DNA of 64,000 nucleotides from Psychrobacter sp. PG1 (GTDB taxonomy: Bacteria > Pseudomonadota > Gammaproteobacteria > Pseudomonadales > Moraxellaceae). Positions 27,089-36,056 of the stretch are shown here, piece by piece. The notes under the pieces were generated by a model, which was not told where the DNA came from, did no database searches, and was given only the letters and a program-made list of their open reading frames with translations. The stretch lies in assembly GCF_014897815.1 (NCBI RefSeq), contig NZ_JABUZG010000038.1, forward strand, positions 1 to 64,000. Direction: 5' to 3'. The position numbers and the translations under genes were made by a program. Positions within the stretch are counted from its first letter, which is position 1, and each line of letters opens with the position of its first letter.

Positions 27089-27333
27089 TTTACAGATTTG
27101 ATATTAATAACGATATAAAATGACGAAGACAGTCAAAGTATCTGCAAATAGTTATGACTTGAACCTCACTGAAACCTTGCTTGATATGCTCAGCTTCGTA
27201 TTTATGATTGATTGCTTTGCACCTACACAAATACTTAAAATCGAGTAGGGGATAATAGGGAGTTGCTTGCGTGTCTTTTTTGCCTTGTCTATACTAACAA
27301 GCTTTTATTCATCGTGTGCTGCGGAGTCAGTTG

Positions 27334-28578
27334 ATGCCCAACATTTCCCATTTAACTATTGATAGTTTGCCATTAGCCTTTGGCATCATTATGGCTATTA
27401 TCGGTTTGGTTTTTTATACCCAAGGATTACCGGGTAAATTCTGGCGGCGCTTTTATGCGGTATTGCCCGGTATTGTACTGTGTTGCTTTATACCTGCGAC
27501 GCTGAATAGCTTAGGCATCTTCGCTGACGGTATTGGCTCACAGATTTATGGCTTTACCGCCACTTATTTATTGCCAGCAAGTTTGCTGTTGATGACCTTA
27601 TCTATGGACGTACCAAAGATACTCGGTTTAGGTTGGAAGGCGATTGCAATGTTTTTCGCTGCCAGTATAGCTATCATCATCAGTGGCCCCATTAGCTTAG
27701 GTATCGCTAAGTGGATATCGCCTGAAATGTTTGTCGATGATACATTGTGGCGAGGATTTTCTGCCGTAGCGGGCAGTTGGATAGGCGGCGCGGCCAACCA
27801 AGCAGCGATGAAGGAGCTGTTTGGCGTCAGTGATGATTTATTTGGCATGATGATTTTGGTCGATACCACCAACGCTTCATTATGGTTATTGGCTATCTTG
27901 GTATTGGCTAAGCATAGCGATAAGATAGATCGGCTATTGAGGGCGGATACTAGTAGTATTGATAAAGTGATTAAAGCAGTTGAGAATTATGAGCGTGATA
28001 ATGCTCGTCCAGCGACTTTAAATGACTTGATGGTGATGTTTGGTTTGTGCTTTGCCATGGTAGGGGTCGCACACTTTGTTGGTGGGCAAATTGCAGGTTT
28101 TTTTGCCCCATACAAATGGGCAGTACAATATAGTTTTGCCAGTTCATTCTTTTGGATGGTGGTGATTATTACTTTGATAGGTGTTATCTTTTCTTTTACC
28201 AAAATTCGTCGTCTTGATCATGTGGGCGCATCCAAAATTGGTACGGTATTTATCTTTGTATTAATCGCAGCGATTGGTATGCAGATCAATTTGGCGGGTA
28301 TCGTCTCTCAGTGGCGGCTATTGCTCATCGGCTTTTTATGGATGAGTATTCACGTCGTCATTATTTTTGCTGTGGCTAGGATGATTCGTGCGCCGTTTTT
28401 CTTTTTGGCAGTGGGTTCCAATGCCAATACTGGTGGCGCGTCATCAGCTCCAATTGTCGCGACGGCCTTTCATCCATCACTTGCACCTGTTGGGGTATTT
28501 TTGGGTATTTTAGGTTATGCAGTAGGGACATTTGGCGGTTATATCAGTACCCAATTGATGCGCTTAGTGGTGTCTTAA
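27334..28578 (+). CDS. DUF819 family integral membrane protein
   Basis: A polytopic inner-membrane protein of 414 residues with about eleven hydrophobic segments. Family blocks are PASLLLMTLSMDVPKI, GSWIGGAANQAAMKE, VDTTNASLWL and the C-terminal GSNANTGGASSAPIVATAFHP. The duplicated GG-NQAA and NTGGASSAP half-repeats suggest a transporter-like inverted-repeat architecture; function is not established. I chose the ATG at 27334 with GGAG 8 bp upstream. It is monocistronic and ends at the 28624-28649 hairpin. Confidence 0.8.
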   Translation: MPNISHLTIDSLPLAFGIIMAIIGLVFYTQGLPGKFWRRFYAVLPGIVLCCFIPATLNSLGIFADGIGSQIYGFTATYLLPASLLLMTLSMDVPKILGLGWKAIAMFFAASIAIIISGPISLGIAKWISPEMFVDDTLWRGFSAVAGSWIGGAANQAAMKELFGVSDDLFGMMILVDTTNASLWLLAILVLAKHSDKIDRLLRADTSSIDKVIKAVENYERDNARPATLNDLMVMFGLCFAMVGVAHFVGGQIAGFFAPYKWAVQYSFASSFFWMVVIITLIGVIFSFTKIRRLDHVGASKIGTVFIFVLIAAIGMQINLAGIVSQWRLLLIGFLWMSIHVVIIFAVARMIRAPFFFLAVGSNANTGGASSAPIVATAFHPSLAPVGVFLGILGYAVGTFGGYISTQLMRLVVS

Positions 28579-28623
28579 TCTCTAAATGATCTTTATCCTA
28601 ATAGTATTTTTTCTTGCTAAACA

Positions 28624-28649
28624 AAACCCGCATTGATGTGGGTTTTTTT
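28624..28649 (+). terminator. Terminator after the DUF819 gene
   Basis: AAACCCGCAT pairs with ATGTGGGTTT (one G-U pair) across a 2-4 nt loop, followed by a T-run. Confidence 0.7.
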
Positions 28650-28794
28650 ATTATTGATTATTGGGTGACTTAAGTTATTGTTTTGTCTGTCTATGATATT
28701 GATACGTAAGCCTTGCCAAGCCCTGACATCAGTACGTGTTAACATTTGCACCATTTATAAAAATAACCACAAATTCGTTAGGAACAGTAGCGCT

Positions 28795-31362
28795 ATGGCC
28801 CATTCAAAAACATTAGAAGAAACTTCAAATCAGACAGACACGGCGAAACATGGCTATCCTCACTATAACCGAGACATTATCCAAGTCAGAGGCGCACGCG
28901 TTCATAATTTAAAGAACGTCGATGTGGATTTACCGCGCAATGCCTTAGTGGTCTTTACGGGTATATCTGGATCGGGAAAATCATCACTGGCATTCGGTAC
29001 GCTATTTGCCGAGTCACAGCGCCGCTATCTTGATTCAGTATCGCCTTATGCCAGAAGGCTCATCGATCAGGTTGATGAACCCGATGTCGATACTATAGAA
29101 GGGTTACCGCCAGCAGTTGCCTTACAGCAGCAGCGGGGTACGCCGTCAGTACGCTCGTCCGTCGGTAGTGTAACAACCATATCTAATGGTCTTCGTATGC
29201 TGTACTCACGAGCCGGAGAGTATCCCGCCGGCCAAGAGATACTGTATGCCGATGCGTTCTCGCCCAATACGCCAGATGGTGCCTGTCCCACGTGTTCAGG
29301 TATCGGCCGTGTGTTTGAGGTCACCGAGGATCTGCTGGTACCAGATAATACCAAGAGCATTCGCGAGCGTGCCATTGCGGCATGGCCACCGGCATGGCAA
29401 GGTCAAAACCTGAGCCGTATATTGACCACACTAGGCTATGATATCGATAAGTCTTGGCACACCCTGCCAAAGAAGACCCGCGACTGGATCTTGTTTACCG
29501 ATGAGACACCAACAGTGCCTGTTTATCCTGAGTATGATATAGAACAGACACGGGAGGCAATTGAGAAAGGGGAAAAGCCAAACTATATGGGTACGTTTAC
29601 CAGTGCCAAAAACTTTATTTTGCATTCTTTTGCCACTACTCAAAGCCCGCGCACCAAGAAACGCGTCTCGCAATTTATGCAGATATCCGAGTGTCCAGAA
29701 TGTCACGGCAAAAAACTTAAGAAAGAATCACTGTCGGTTAAATTTGCAGGACTCGATATCGGTGAGCTATCGCAGCTCACATTGACGGATATGGCCATCA
29801 AACTTGAGAAAACAGCACACACCAAAGTGGCAGATGACACACCAAACCGCGAAAAAGCCATCGTTGCCCAGCGTATTGCCAGTGATATTCTCTCTCGTAT
29901 TGAGGCACTAACAAGGCTTGGTCTGGGCTATCTGTCGCTTGAGCGTACCACACCAACGCTATCGCCTGGTGAGCTACAGCGATTGCGATTAGCGACCCAG
30001 ATTCGCTCGCAACTGTTTGGCGTGGTTTATGTCCTTGATGAGCCATCAGCAGGTCTGCACCCTGCTGACACGCAGGCGCTACTTGGGGCGCTAGATGAGT
30101 TGATCGCGTCTGGTAACTCGGTGTTTGTGGTTGAGCACGACGTGAGTGTGATTGGGCATGCTGATTGGGTGGTAGATGTCGGGCCACAGGCTGGCACGCA
30201 TGGCGGAGAGATTGTCTATAGTGGGCCTGTAGAAGGGCTACGTGAGGTTGCGCAGTCGCATACGGGTCAATATCTCTTTGCTAACGACACGGCGAATCAT
30301 CAGTCAAAATCTGACACAAGGCAACCGACAGCGTGGCTGAAACTCGCAAATATCGAGCGCAATAATATAACAGGCTTGGATGTTGAGTTTCCGCTTGGGG
30401 TGATGACTAGTGTCACGGGTGTCTCAGGGTCAGGTAAGTCGAGTCTTGTCAGCCAAGCATTGGTAGAGCTTATCAGTGAAGTATTGGGGCAAAAGACGGT
30501 TACTGAAGCGCCTGTAGGTGAGGCAGATTTGCTTGAGCAAGAGCTTGAGACAGTCACTGGTGGTGAAATTGTCGCTGGCATGGAGCAAGTCCGTCGTCTT
30601 ATTAATATCAATCAAAAGGCGATTGGGCGGACACCGCGCTCAAACCTAGCAACCTATACAGGATTGTTCGATGATGTGCGTAAGCTGTTTGCCGCAACTA
30701 AGCAAGCAAAAGCACATGGCTATGACGCTGGACGTTTCTCGTTTAACACCAAAAAAGGCCGCTGTCCAAATTGTGAAGGTTTGGGTTTTGTCAGTGTGGA
30801 GCTGCTATTTTTACCAAGTGTCTATGCACCTTGCCAGGTCTGTCATGGGCAACGCTATGACGAAGAAACACTTACCATCACGTATCGAGATAAAAACATT
30901 GCTGAAGTATTAAATTTAACCGTTGAAGCGGCTCATGAGTTCTTTGTTGATGAAGCGCCTATCTTGCGCGCATTGGATGCATTGCTGCAAGTGGGGCTTG
31001 GCTACTTACGTTTGGGGCAGCCCGCCACTGAGCTGTCAGGGGGTGAAGCACAGCGCATCAAGCTTGCCACTGAACTACAACGCACGCAACGAGGCGATAC
31101 GCTCTATATCTTAGATGAGCCAACCACAGGTTTACATCCTGCTGATGTATCCATGCTGATGACGCAATTAAACGGTTTGGTCGATGCAGGGAACACCGTC
31201 ATCATGGTTGAGCATGATATGCAAGTAGCCAGTAATAGCGACTGGATGATTGATATGGGGCCAGGGGCAGGTGATGAGGGCGGGTTAATTGTCGCTCAAG
31301 GTACGCCAGAAGACGTGGCCCAATCAGAAGACAGTCGCACCGCACCGTTTTTATTGGTGTGA
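28795..31362 (+). CDS. UvrA2-type excinuclease ABC subunit A paralogue
   Basis: A DNA-damage recognition ATPase of the UvrA class, 855 residues from the ATG at 28795. It has two ABC modules: GISGSGKSSLAFGTL, LSPGELQRLRLA and VLDEPSAGLHPAD in the first, and GVSGSGKSSLVSQAL, LSGGEAQRIKLATEL and ILDEPTTGLHPAD in the second. The zinc-finger pairs CPTC, CPEC, CPNC and CQVC are present. It is about 90 residues shorter than housekeeping UvrA, and the first signature reads LSPGE rather than LSGGE. Both fit the UvrA2 group, known in Deinococcus and Xanthomonas and linked to tolerance of DNA-binding drugs. An in-frame ATG at 28678 would add 39 unlike residues. No uvrB or uvrC is nearby. Confidence 0.85.
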   Translation: MAHSKTLEETSNQTDTAKHGYPHYNRDIIQVRGARVHNLKNVDVDLPRNALVVFTGISGSGKSSLAFGTLFAESQRRYLDSVSPYARRLIDQVDEPDVDTIEGLPPAVALQQQRGTPSVRSSVGSVTTISNGLRMLYSRAGEYPAGQEILYADAFSPNTPDGACPTCSGIGRVFEVTEDLLVPDNTKSIRERAIAAWPPAWQGQNLSRILTTLGYDIDKSWHTLPKKTRDWILFTDETPTVPVYPEYDIEQTREAIEKGEKPNYMGTFTSAKNFILHSFATTQSPRTKKRVSQFMQISECPECHGKKLKKESLSVKFAGLDIGELSQLTLTDMAIKLEKTAHTKVADDTPNREKAIVAQRIASDILSRIEALTRLGLGYLSLERTTPTLSPGELQRLRLATQIRSQLFGVVYVLDEPSAGLHPADTQALLGALDELIASGNSVFVVEHDVSVIGHADWVVDVGPQAGTHGGEIVYSGPVEGLREVAQSHTGQYLFANDTANHQSKSDTRQPTAWLKLANIERNNITGLDVEFPLGVMTSVTGVSGSGKSSLVSQALVELISEVLGQKTVTEAPVGEADLLEQELETVTGGEIVAGMEQVRRLININQKAIGRTPRSNLATYTGLFDDVRKLFAATKQAKAHGYDAGRFSFNTKKGRCPNCEGLGFVSVELLFLPSVYAPCQVCHGQRYDEETLTITYRDKNIAEVLNLTVEAAHEFFVDEAPILRALDALLQVGLGYLRLGQPATELSGGEAQRIKLATELQRTQRGDTLYILDEPTTGLHPADVSMLMTQLNGLVDAGNTVIMVEHDMQVASNSDWMIDMGPGAGDEGGLIVAQGTPEDVAQSEDSRTAPFLLV

Positions 31363-31412
31363 TTTTATTGATGTGACGACCAGCCTTCAAATTGGGTCTA
31401 AGGGTGAAGGGT

Positions 31413-32063
31413 CTATCCCCAATAATTATCAGGGCATTTAGGCAATTCAACTAACGTGCGACGTAACGCATCTGACCATTGATGACGGATGGTATTAAAA
31501 TATTCATCACGCTCATCAATACGGTGACCTTTGGGTAAGATTAAACTGTAATTTTCATAAAGCACAAAATCTATCGGCATACCGACTGATAGATTTGAGT
31601 GAATCGTGGAATCAAATGATAGCATCAAGGCACGTGCCGCGTGTCTTACATCCGTGTTATAGCTGACAGAACGATCCAAAATAGGTTTGCCGTATTTGCT
31701 TTCGCCCAACTGAAAGAAAGGCGTATCTTCTGTGGCTTTGATGCAATTGCCTTCAGGATAAATTAGGTATAACTCAGGCGGATGTCCTTTAATTTGACCA
31801 CCAAGCATAAATGAGCTAGTAAAAGCCCCATCGCGACTAGAATTAGCGACTGCTTTTGCATGATTCATAATATCACGCATACATTCGCCAACCATTTGCG
31901 CCGCATCAAACAACGTCGCTACCGTATTGAGGTTGCTCTCAGCACGCTGGTCAATGTCGTTTTGTAGTTTATTGAACACTGCCTGCGACGTCGCTAAGCT
32001 ACCCGCTGTCTGTAGCACCATAAAGCGCTCGCCCTCAACGCTATACTGATATAACTTTTGACT
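31413..32063 (-). pseudogene. 5'-truncated Anbu (proteasome-like peptidase) gene
   Basis: The reading frame matches the Anbu family of self-compartmentalising, proteasome-related N-terminal-nucleophile hydrolases, with the blocks LQTAGSLATSQAV, FMLGGQIKGHPPELYLIYPEG, QLGESKYGKPILDR and STIHSNLSVGMPID. The first Met is at 32021. However, homology continues upstream without a Met (SQKLYQYSVEGERF) until a stop at 32064-32066. The first 30 or so residues of the family, including the catalytic Thr after Met1, are missing. What lies upstream is a different small gene whose stop (32041) overlaps this frame. I infer a deletion that fused the two; the product should be catalytically dead. Confidence 0.75.
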
Positions 32064-32292
32064 CTAAGACTGCCATTATCGCTACACGCTCTGCAAACTG
32101 TGCTTCAGGAGGCTGCTCTCGGAACGAATAACTCAGAACCTTATGTAGAAATCGCTCAAATGTCAGCTCGTCCTCTGATATAGGTGATTCAGGTAACGGA
32201 TCGGGTTGCTGGGATAATAAACAAAGCTTTTCGACCAAGCTTGGATCTTGTACCTGCCAAGCATGCTGAATTTGTTCGAACGACAGACTCAT
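32041..32292 (-). CDS. Small hypothetical protein upstream of the Anbu remnant
   Basis: An 83-residue, mostly acidic and helical protein starting at ATG 32292 (MSLSFEQIQHAW) with AAGG about 9 bp upstream. An in-frame ATG at 32343 would add 17 residues. I do not recognise it. Its last ten codons overlap the Anbu frame, so its own 3' end may have been reshaped by the deletion. It could be a genuine small gene or the 5' part of a longer one. Confidence 0.45.
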   Translation of the reverse strand: MSLSFEQIQHAWQVQDPSLVEKLCLLSQQPDPLPESPISEDELTFERFLHKVLSYSFREQPPEAQFAERVAIMAVLESKVISV

Positions 32293-32743
32293 AGCGGTGT
32301 GCCTTAATAATAATGTAGTCAGCGAATGATATTTTGTAAGCACATAAAAGCCTATTTGATAATAAATATCAAAAACTTTTGTTAATTAAAAATAGAAACA
32401 CGACATCTTATGACGCGCAAATGAACAAGTAAAACTGTGCGACACTAAATGACGCATACATATTAATAGTTACCACTATTGGATAAAGATTGATTGACAG
32501 CTTGCTTGAGACTGGGGCAGAATAGGGACGTTGTGAGATTTAGCGTTTCACCGTTTTCGGTGAAGGACGATGCTGCGTCCACGAGTCAAGCCATTGCATT
32601 TTACCCAAGGAAGACTGTTTCAGTCCTGCTAATGCACTAGGGGCACTATCTAGGTGCAGTCCAGTGAGTTTTCCATGTACCAGGTTATGAGGTAGATTAA
32701 ACAACACTGAACGAGACATCGTTATGATGCTATTCAAAACACC

Positions 32744-32783
32744 AAACCCAAGTCAGTCATTATGTACTGGCTTGGGTTTTTTG
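32744..32783 (+). terminator. Orphan rho-independent terminator
   Basis: AAACCCAAGTCAGT pairs closely with ACTGGCTTGGGTTT, followed by T6. No gene ends immediately before it on the plus strand, so it probably marks the end of a gene since lost. Confidence 0.7.
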
Positions 32784-32884
32784 TTGTCCTAATTATCATC
32801 GATGTACTTAAAAGTTAGATAGCTTAAGATATCGTTATTTTTATTAGATTATAGTGTGTTATTACGCGACGAGAGCTCTTTATG

Positions 32885-32905
32885 AATAGATCTCTTGCAA
32901 AAGTA
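32885..32905. mobile_element. Solitary IS end matching the IS at 48560-49471
   Basis: AATAGATCTCTTGCAAAAGTA differs at one base from the outer end plus flank of the IS element at 48557-48577. No transposase is attached. It lies directly before the RhuM-family gene. It is most simply a scar left by loss of the rest of an IS427-group element, or a native target-like sequence. Confidence 0.5.
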
Positions 32906-32913
32906 CCAGTTCA

Positions 32914-33639
32914 TTGACTTCCACTGACGGAATTACAAGGGCTGACGATGACTTATGCAAGAAGTCTAATGATGATGCGGTAAAAGTAGAGATATACGAA
33001 AGTGCTGATGGACAGACTCGGATTGAGATTCGCTTAGAGCATGATACTTTGTGGCTCTCACAAGCACAATTAGCCACACTGTTTGAAAAGGACTCTGACA
33101 CGATTGGTTTGCACCTAAAAAACATCTATAAAGAAGGTGAATTAGACCCAGAAGCAACTACCGAGCAATCCTCGGTAGTTCGTCAGGAGGGTAAACGACA
33201 AGTCCGCCGTAATATTCGATTTTACAACCTAGATGCCATTATTTCTGTGGGCTATCGTGTGAACTCCAAAAAAGGCACTCAGTTCCGCATTTGGGCCACC
33301 CAGCGCTTACGTGAGTACTTGGTGAAAGGATATACGCTTAACCAACAGCGCCTTGATAAAAACTCCAGTGAATTGCAGCAAGCGTTAAACCTTATCAGAA
33401 AGACAGCTCAAAGCCCTGAGTTGAATACCAATGAAGGGCGCGGCCTGATTGAAATAATCAGTCGCTATACACAGACGTTTTTGTGGTTACAGCGCTATGA
33501 CGTTCAAATCGAGACGTTTGAGCTGAGTGTGAGTAACAAGGTTCATAACAATGTCTATGCTTATCTGAATGGTGATACCACCTTTGCACGTGATGATAAA
33601 GACAGCTCAGTACAGTTAGGCTTACAATATCAATTTTAA
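32914..33639 (+). pseudogene. RhuM-family gene with a foreign 3' end (chimeric remnant)
   Basis: Residues 1 to about 195 match the RhuM (virulence protein RhuM) family, often found with type I restriction loci and islands: LWLSQAQLATLFEKD, HLKNIYKEGELD, RFYNLDAIISVGYRV and GTQFRIWATQRLREYLVKGYTLN. Full RhuM proteins are about 330 residues. After LWLQRYD the frame continues with about 45 residues ending in DSSVQLGLQYQF, which has the alternating pattern and terminal Phe of an outer-membrane beta-barrel (autotransporter type). I infer fusion of two gene fragments. The only in-frame start is TTG 32914, beside the IS scar. A good terminator follows at 33665-33700. Confidence 0.6.
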
Positions 33640-33664
33640 AACATAATGTATGGATGACAGTCTG

Positions 33665-33700
33665 CGCCGCTCAGTAATGTATTTATGAGCGGCGTTTTTT
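33665..33700 (+). terminator. Terminator after the RhuM/barrel remnant
   Basis: CGCCGCTCA at 33665-33673 pairs with TGAGCGGCG at 33686-33694, followed by T6. It probably belonged to the lost barrel-protein gene. Confidence 0.85.
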
Positions 33701-33801
33701 ATACATTTTAATATAGTAATTATCATGGCGTGCTACTGGTTATCGCTATAATATACGTAGAACGGCTGGCCTATATACTAAGAAGAATAGGGATAAAGTG
33801 T

Positions 33802-34545
33802 ATGTTTGACATCATAAAAGACTGGCGCGAGCAGCGCATATTGGACAACAGTGAGTTTACTCATGCTGACTGGCTGCAAGCGGCTCAGCGTATTGTGATA
33901 CTTGATCGGTTAAATGAGGACGAGCTAACACGCTTGTTTGAGCTGGCGACGCTGTTTTTGGCGGATAAGTCAATCACGGGCGCACAAGGTTTTGAGATTA
34001 GCGATACGGTGCGGCAATCCATCGCCTTGCAAGCTTGCTTGCCTATCTTAAACCTTAGCCTTGAGTGGTATGCTGGCTGGTCAGCCATTATTATTTATCC
34101 TAGTTCCTACAAGAGCGAAACCACCACTGTCGATGAGCTGGGCATTGTCCATGAGGGCAGTCAGCACCGTAGCGGCGAAGCATGGCTGCGCGGCCCCGTT
34201 ATTCTGTCGTGGAAGGATGCCAAACACTCAGGGGAGCGCGACGGTCATAATGTCGTCATTCATGAGTTTGTGCATAAACTTGATATGTTAAATGGTCGTG
34301 CCAACGGCTTTCCACCGCTACAAGTGGATATGAATCCTGCGCGCTGGACTGAAATTATGACACGAGATTTTGAGGATTTTCAAAGCCATCATAAATCAGG
34401 TCTTGATCGTTATGGCGCGACTAATCCTGCGGAGTTTTTTGCGGTACTCAGTGAGGTGTTTTTTGAGACGCCGCAAAAGCTGATCGATGCTTACCCTGAT
34501 ATTTACGACATAATGATGAAGTTTTTTCGCCAAACACCACTTTAA
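33802..34545 (+). CDS. mtfA: MtfA-family zinc metallopeptidase
   Basis: A cytoplasmic M90-family aminopeptidase; in E. coli MtfA binds the repressor Mlc and modulates glucose PTS expression. The zinc site HEFVHKLDM (HExxH) is present, and the downstream glutamate is in NPAEFFAVLSEVFFE. About 247 residues from the ATG at 33802 (MFDIIKDWREQ), preceded by GGGATAAAG; an earlier in-frame start at 33730 is unlikely. The length fits the family. Whether Mlc exists in this organism cannot be told, so peptidase activity is the safer statement. Confidence 0.9.
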   Translation: MFDIIKDWREQRILDNSEFTHADWLQAAQRIVILDRLNEDELTRLFELATLFLADKSITGAQGFEISDTVRQSIALQACLPILNLSLEWYAGWSAIIIYPSSYKSETTTVDELGIVHEGSQHRSGEAWLRGPVILSWKDAKHSGERDGHNVVIHEFVHKLDMLNGRANGFPPLQVDMNPARWTEIMTRDFEDFQSHHKSGLDRYGATNPAEFFAVLSEVFFETPQKLIDAYPDIYDIMMKFFRQTPL

Positions 34546-34607
34546 TCAAAATCATTAATAGTCACTATTAATGTTCGATAATGAATGTATAGGCATGAAA
34601 AAGCAAT

Positions 34608-34649
34608 AAAAAAGGGCAGTGCATAGGTTTTATGACACCGCCTTTTTTT
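34608..34649. terminator. Bidirectional terminator between mtfA and a lipoprotein gene
   Basis: AAAAAAGGGCAGTGCAT pairs imperfectly with ATGACACCGCCTTTTTT, with flanking A and T runs, between convergent genes. Confidence 0.6.
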
Positions 34650-34695
34650 TGGCTTATTTTTCCTTTAAGTCTATGTTTTTTTAGATAAAAACTAT

Positions 34696-35361
34696 TTAAG
34701 TTGTCCATTGCTCATTCACAATAGCGACCAAATAGCGTTTACCTTCATACTCTTCAAACACTAAACGCATGATGCGCCAATCCATACCAGCGTATTCCTC
34801 CGAGCCTTTATGATAAAACTCGACAACCTCTGAATTGGGATAAATTTTCTTTAGGTTATTAATCATATTCCCACTGTGTTGGAACTCATTAATACTGATA
34901 CTGGCATTGTTAAATTTGCTAGCATCAATCCACGTGTCTAAATATGTAGGTAGTGGCGTGACGAGTAGATCGCCCGTACCGTCTTTTTCACCCCAAGTAA
35001 AACGAATTTTGGACTGTTGCAAATATTGGGCGAATTGTTCACGGTTAAAGACTTTATCTGTCTCAGGACGCACATAGGCATACATCGAAAAACGGACGCC
35101 ACGGGTTGGATGAATATCATTGGTGATGCGAGCGAAGTCTTTATTTGCAAGCGCGCGCTGAATACGTAAGGCTTGCTGCTTAAGGGTTTGCTGACTGATA
35201 TCGGAGACAACAGGCGTTGATGAATGGCCGTTAGATTGATTTGGAGTGGCTATATTGGATTCAGCAGAAGATTGACAGCCAGTTGCTGCTAGCGCCAAAG
35301 CCAATGCGCCGCCAACGGTTAATTTAGATGAACGGTCTTTGAAAGTAGATAATAGGGTCAT
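34696..35361 (-). CDS. Putative lipoprotein of unknown function
   Basis: A 221-residue protein with a lipoprotein signal: basic KDRSSKL, a hydrophobic Ala/Leu core and lipobox AATGC at the cleavage site. After a Ser/Asn-rich spacer there is a globular domain with blocks IHPTRGVRFSMYAYVRPE and EEYAGMDWRIMRLVFEEYEGKRYLVAIVNEQWTT. I have seen similar uncharacterised lipoprotein domains but cannot name a function. GATGC precedes the ATG at 35361. It is monocistronic and convergent with mtfA. Confidence 0.65.
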   Translation of the reverse strand: MTLLSTFKDRSSKLTVGGALALALAATGCQSSAESNIATPNQSNGHSSTPVVSDISQQTLKQQALRIQRALANKDFARITNDIHPTRGVRFSMYAYVRPETDKVFNREQFAQYLQQSKIRFTWGEKDGTGDLLVTPLPTYLDTWIDASKFNNASISINEFQHSGNMINNLKKIYPNSEVVEFYHKGSEEYAGMDWRIMRLVFEEYEGKRYLVAIVNEQWTT

Positions 35362-35570
35362 AAAGCATCCTTATCGCAGTGGTTATCGAAATATACGTTA
35401 CTGTGAATATAATTGGGCAAGTTTCACAAGATTACTAAGCAAAAAGTTATTAAGTAATAGATCGTTTTTAGTAGATAAACCGGAATGATACGATAATACA
35501 GCAGAGTCATAATATGGTTATGATGTAATGGTTTATAACACTTATATCATTGAAGCTCGTAGAGAACGCT

Positions 35571-36056
35571 ATGCCAACACATTATTCACTGACGCTGCTA
35601 GCTATGGGACTAATAGCAACCAATTCTGCTATAGCTGAGATAGCAGAGTCAACTCAGACTTATGCAGCCATAAAAATAGCGACCATTAGCAACATGTATC
35701 AGCAAGATGTCAACAATCAAGGCATGGATAATCCGGTCGTATTGCAACAGTATGCCGACCCAGATCTACAAGCCGCGATGCAGATTGAACAGGATTATTT
35801 TGATAGAGAGCAAATATCTTGTCATGTTGATTATGATGTATTGTGGGATTCGCAAGATCCTGATTATGCACAAGACAAACAGTTTTCGATGACTGACGAA
35901 GGATTGGTGCAAGTGATTTTGGCACATGGCAGCAATGTTTATTACGAGTTGTCATGTAATGGTACCGATGACGATGCTAATTGCCGAGTGGCAGGTGTGA
36001 TTTTAGATGAAGATGGCAAGTCTTTGCGCAAGCATTTACTAGAAACCTGTCGCTAG
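35571..36056 (+). CDS. Small exported protein of unknown function
   Basis: A 161-residue protein with a probable signal peptide (MPTHYSLTLLAMG to SAIA) and an acidic mature part. Three or four cysteines (SCHVDY, LSCNG, NCRVAG, ETCR) could form disulfides in the periplasm. I chose ATG 35571 over TTG 35550 because the signal peptide begins there. No family recognised. It is followed by a 1.2-kb gene-free stretch. Confidence 0.55.
   Translation: MPTHYSLTLLAMGLIATNSAIAEIAESTQTYAAIKIATISNMYQQDVNNQGMDNPVVLQQYADPDLQAAMQIEQDYFDREQISCHVDYDVLWDSQDPDYAQDKQFSMTDEGLVQVILAHGSNVYYELSCNGTDDDANCRVAGVILDEDGKSLRKHLLETCR

Larger units (their letters stand above)
32293..32913. other. Gene-poor stretch with a terminator and an IS end
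   Basis: 620 bp. It contains a hairpin TTCACCG-TTTT-CGGTGAA at 32547-32564, a terminator at 32744-32783, and a solitary IS terminal sequence at 32885-32905. A weak open frame on the minus strand near 32540-32737 lacks a ribosome binding site and is not called. Confidence 0.4.

Noticed and set aside
32540..32737. 65-codon minus-strand frame between the Anbu remnant and the RhuM gene
   Set aside because: No ribosome binding site, overlaps a hairpin, and no recognisable domain.
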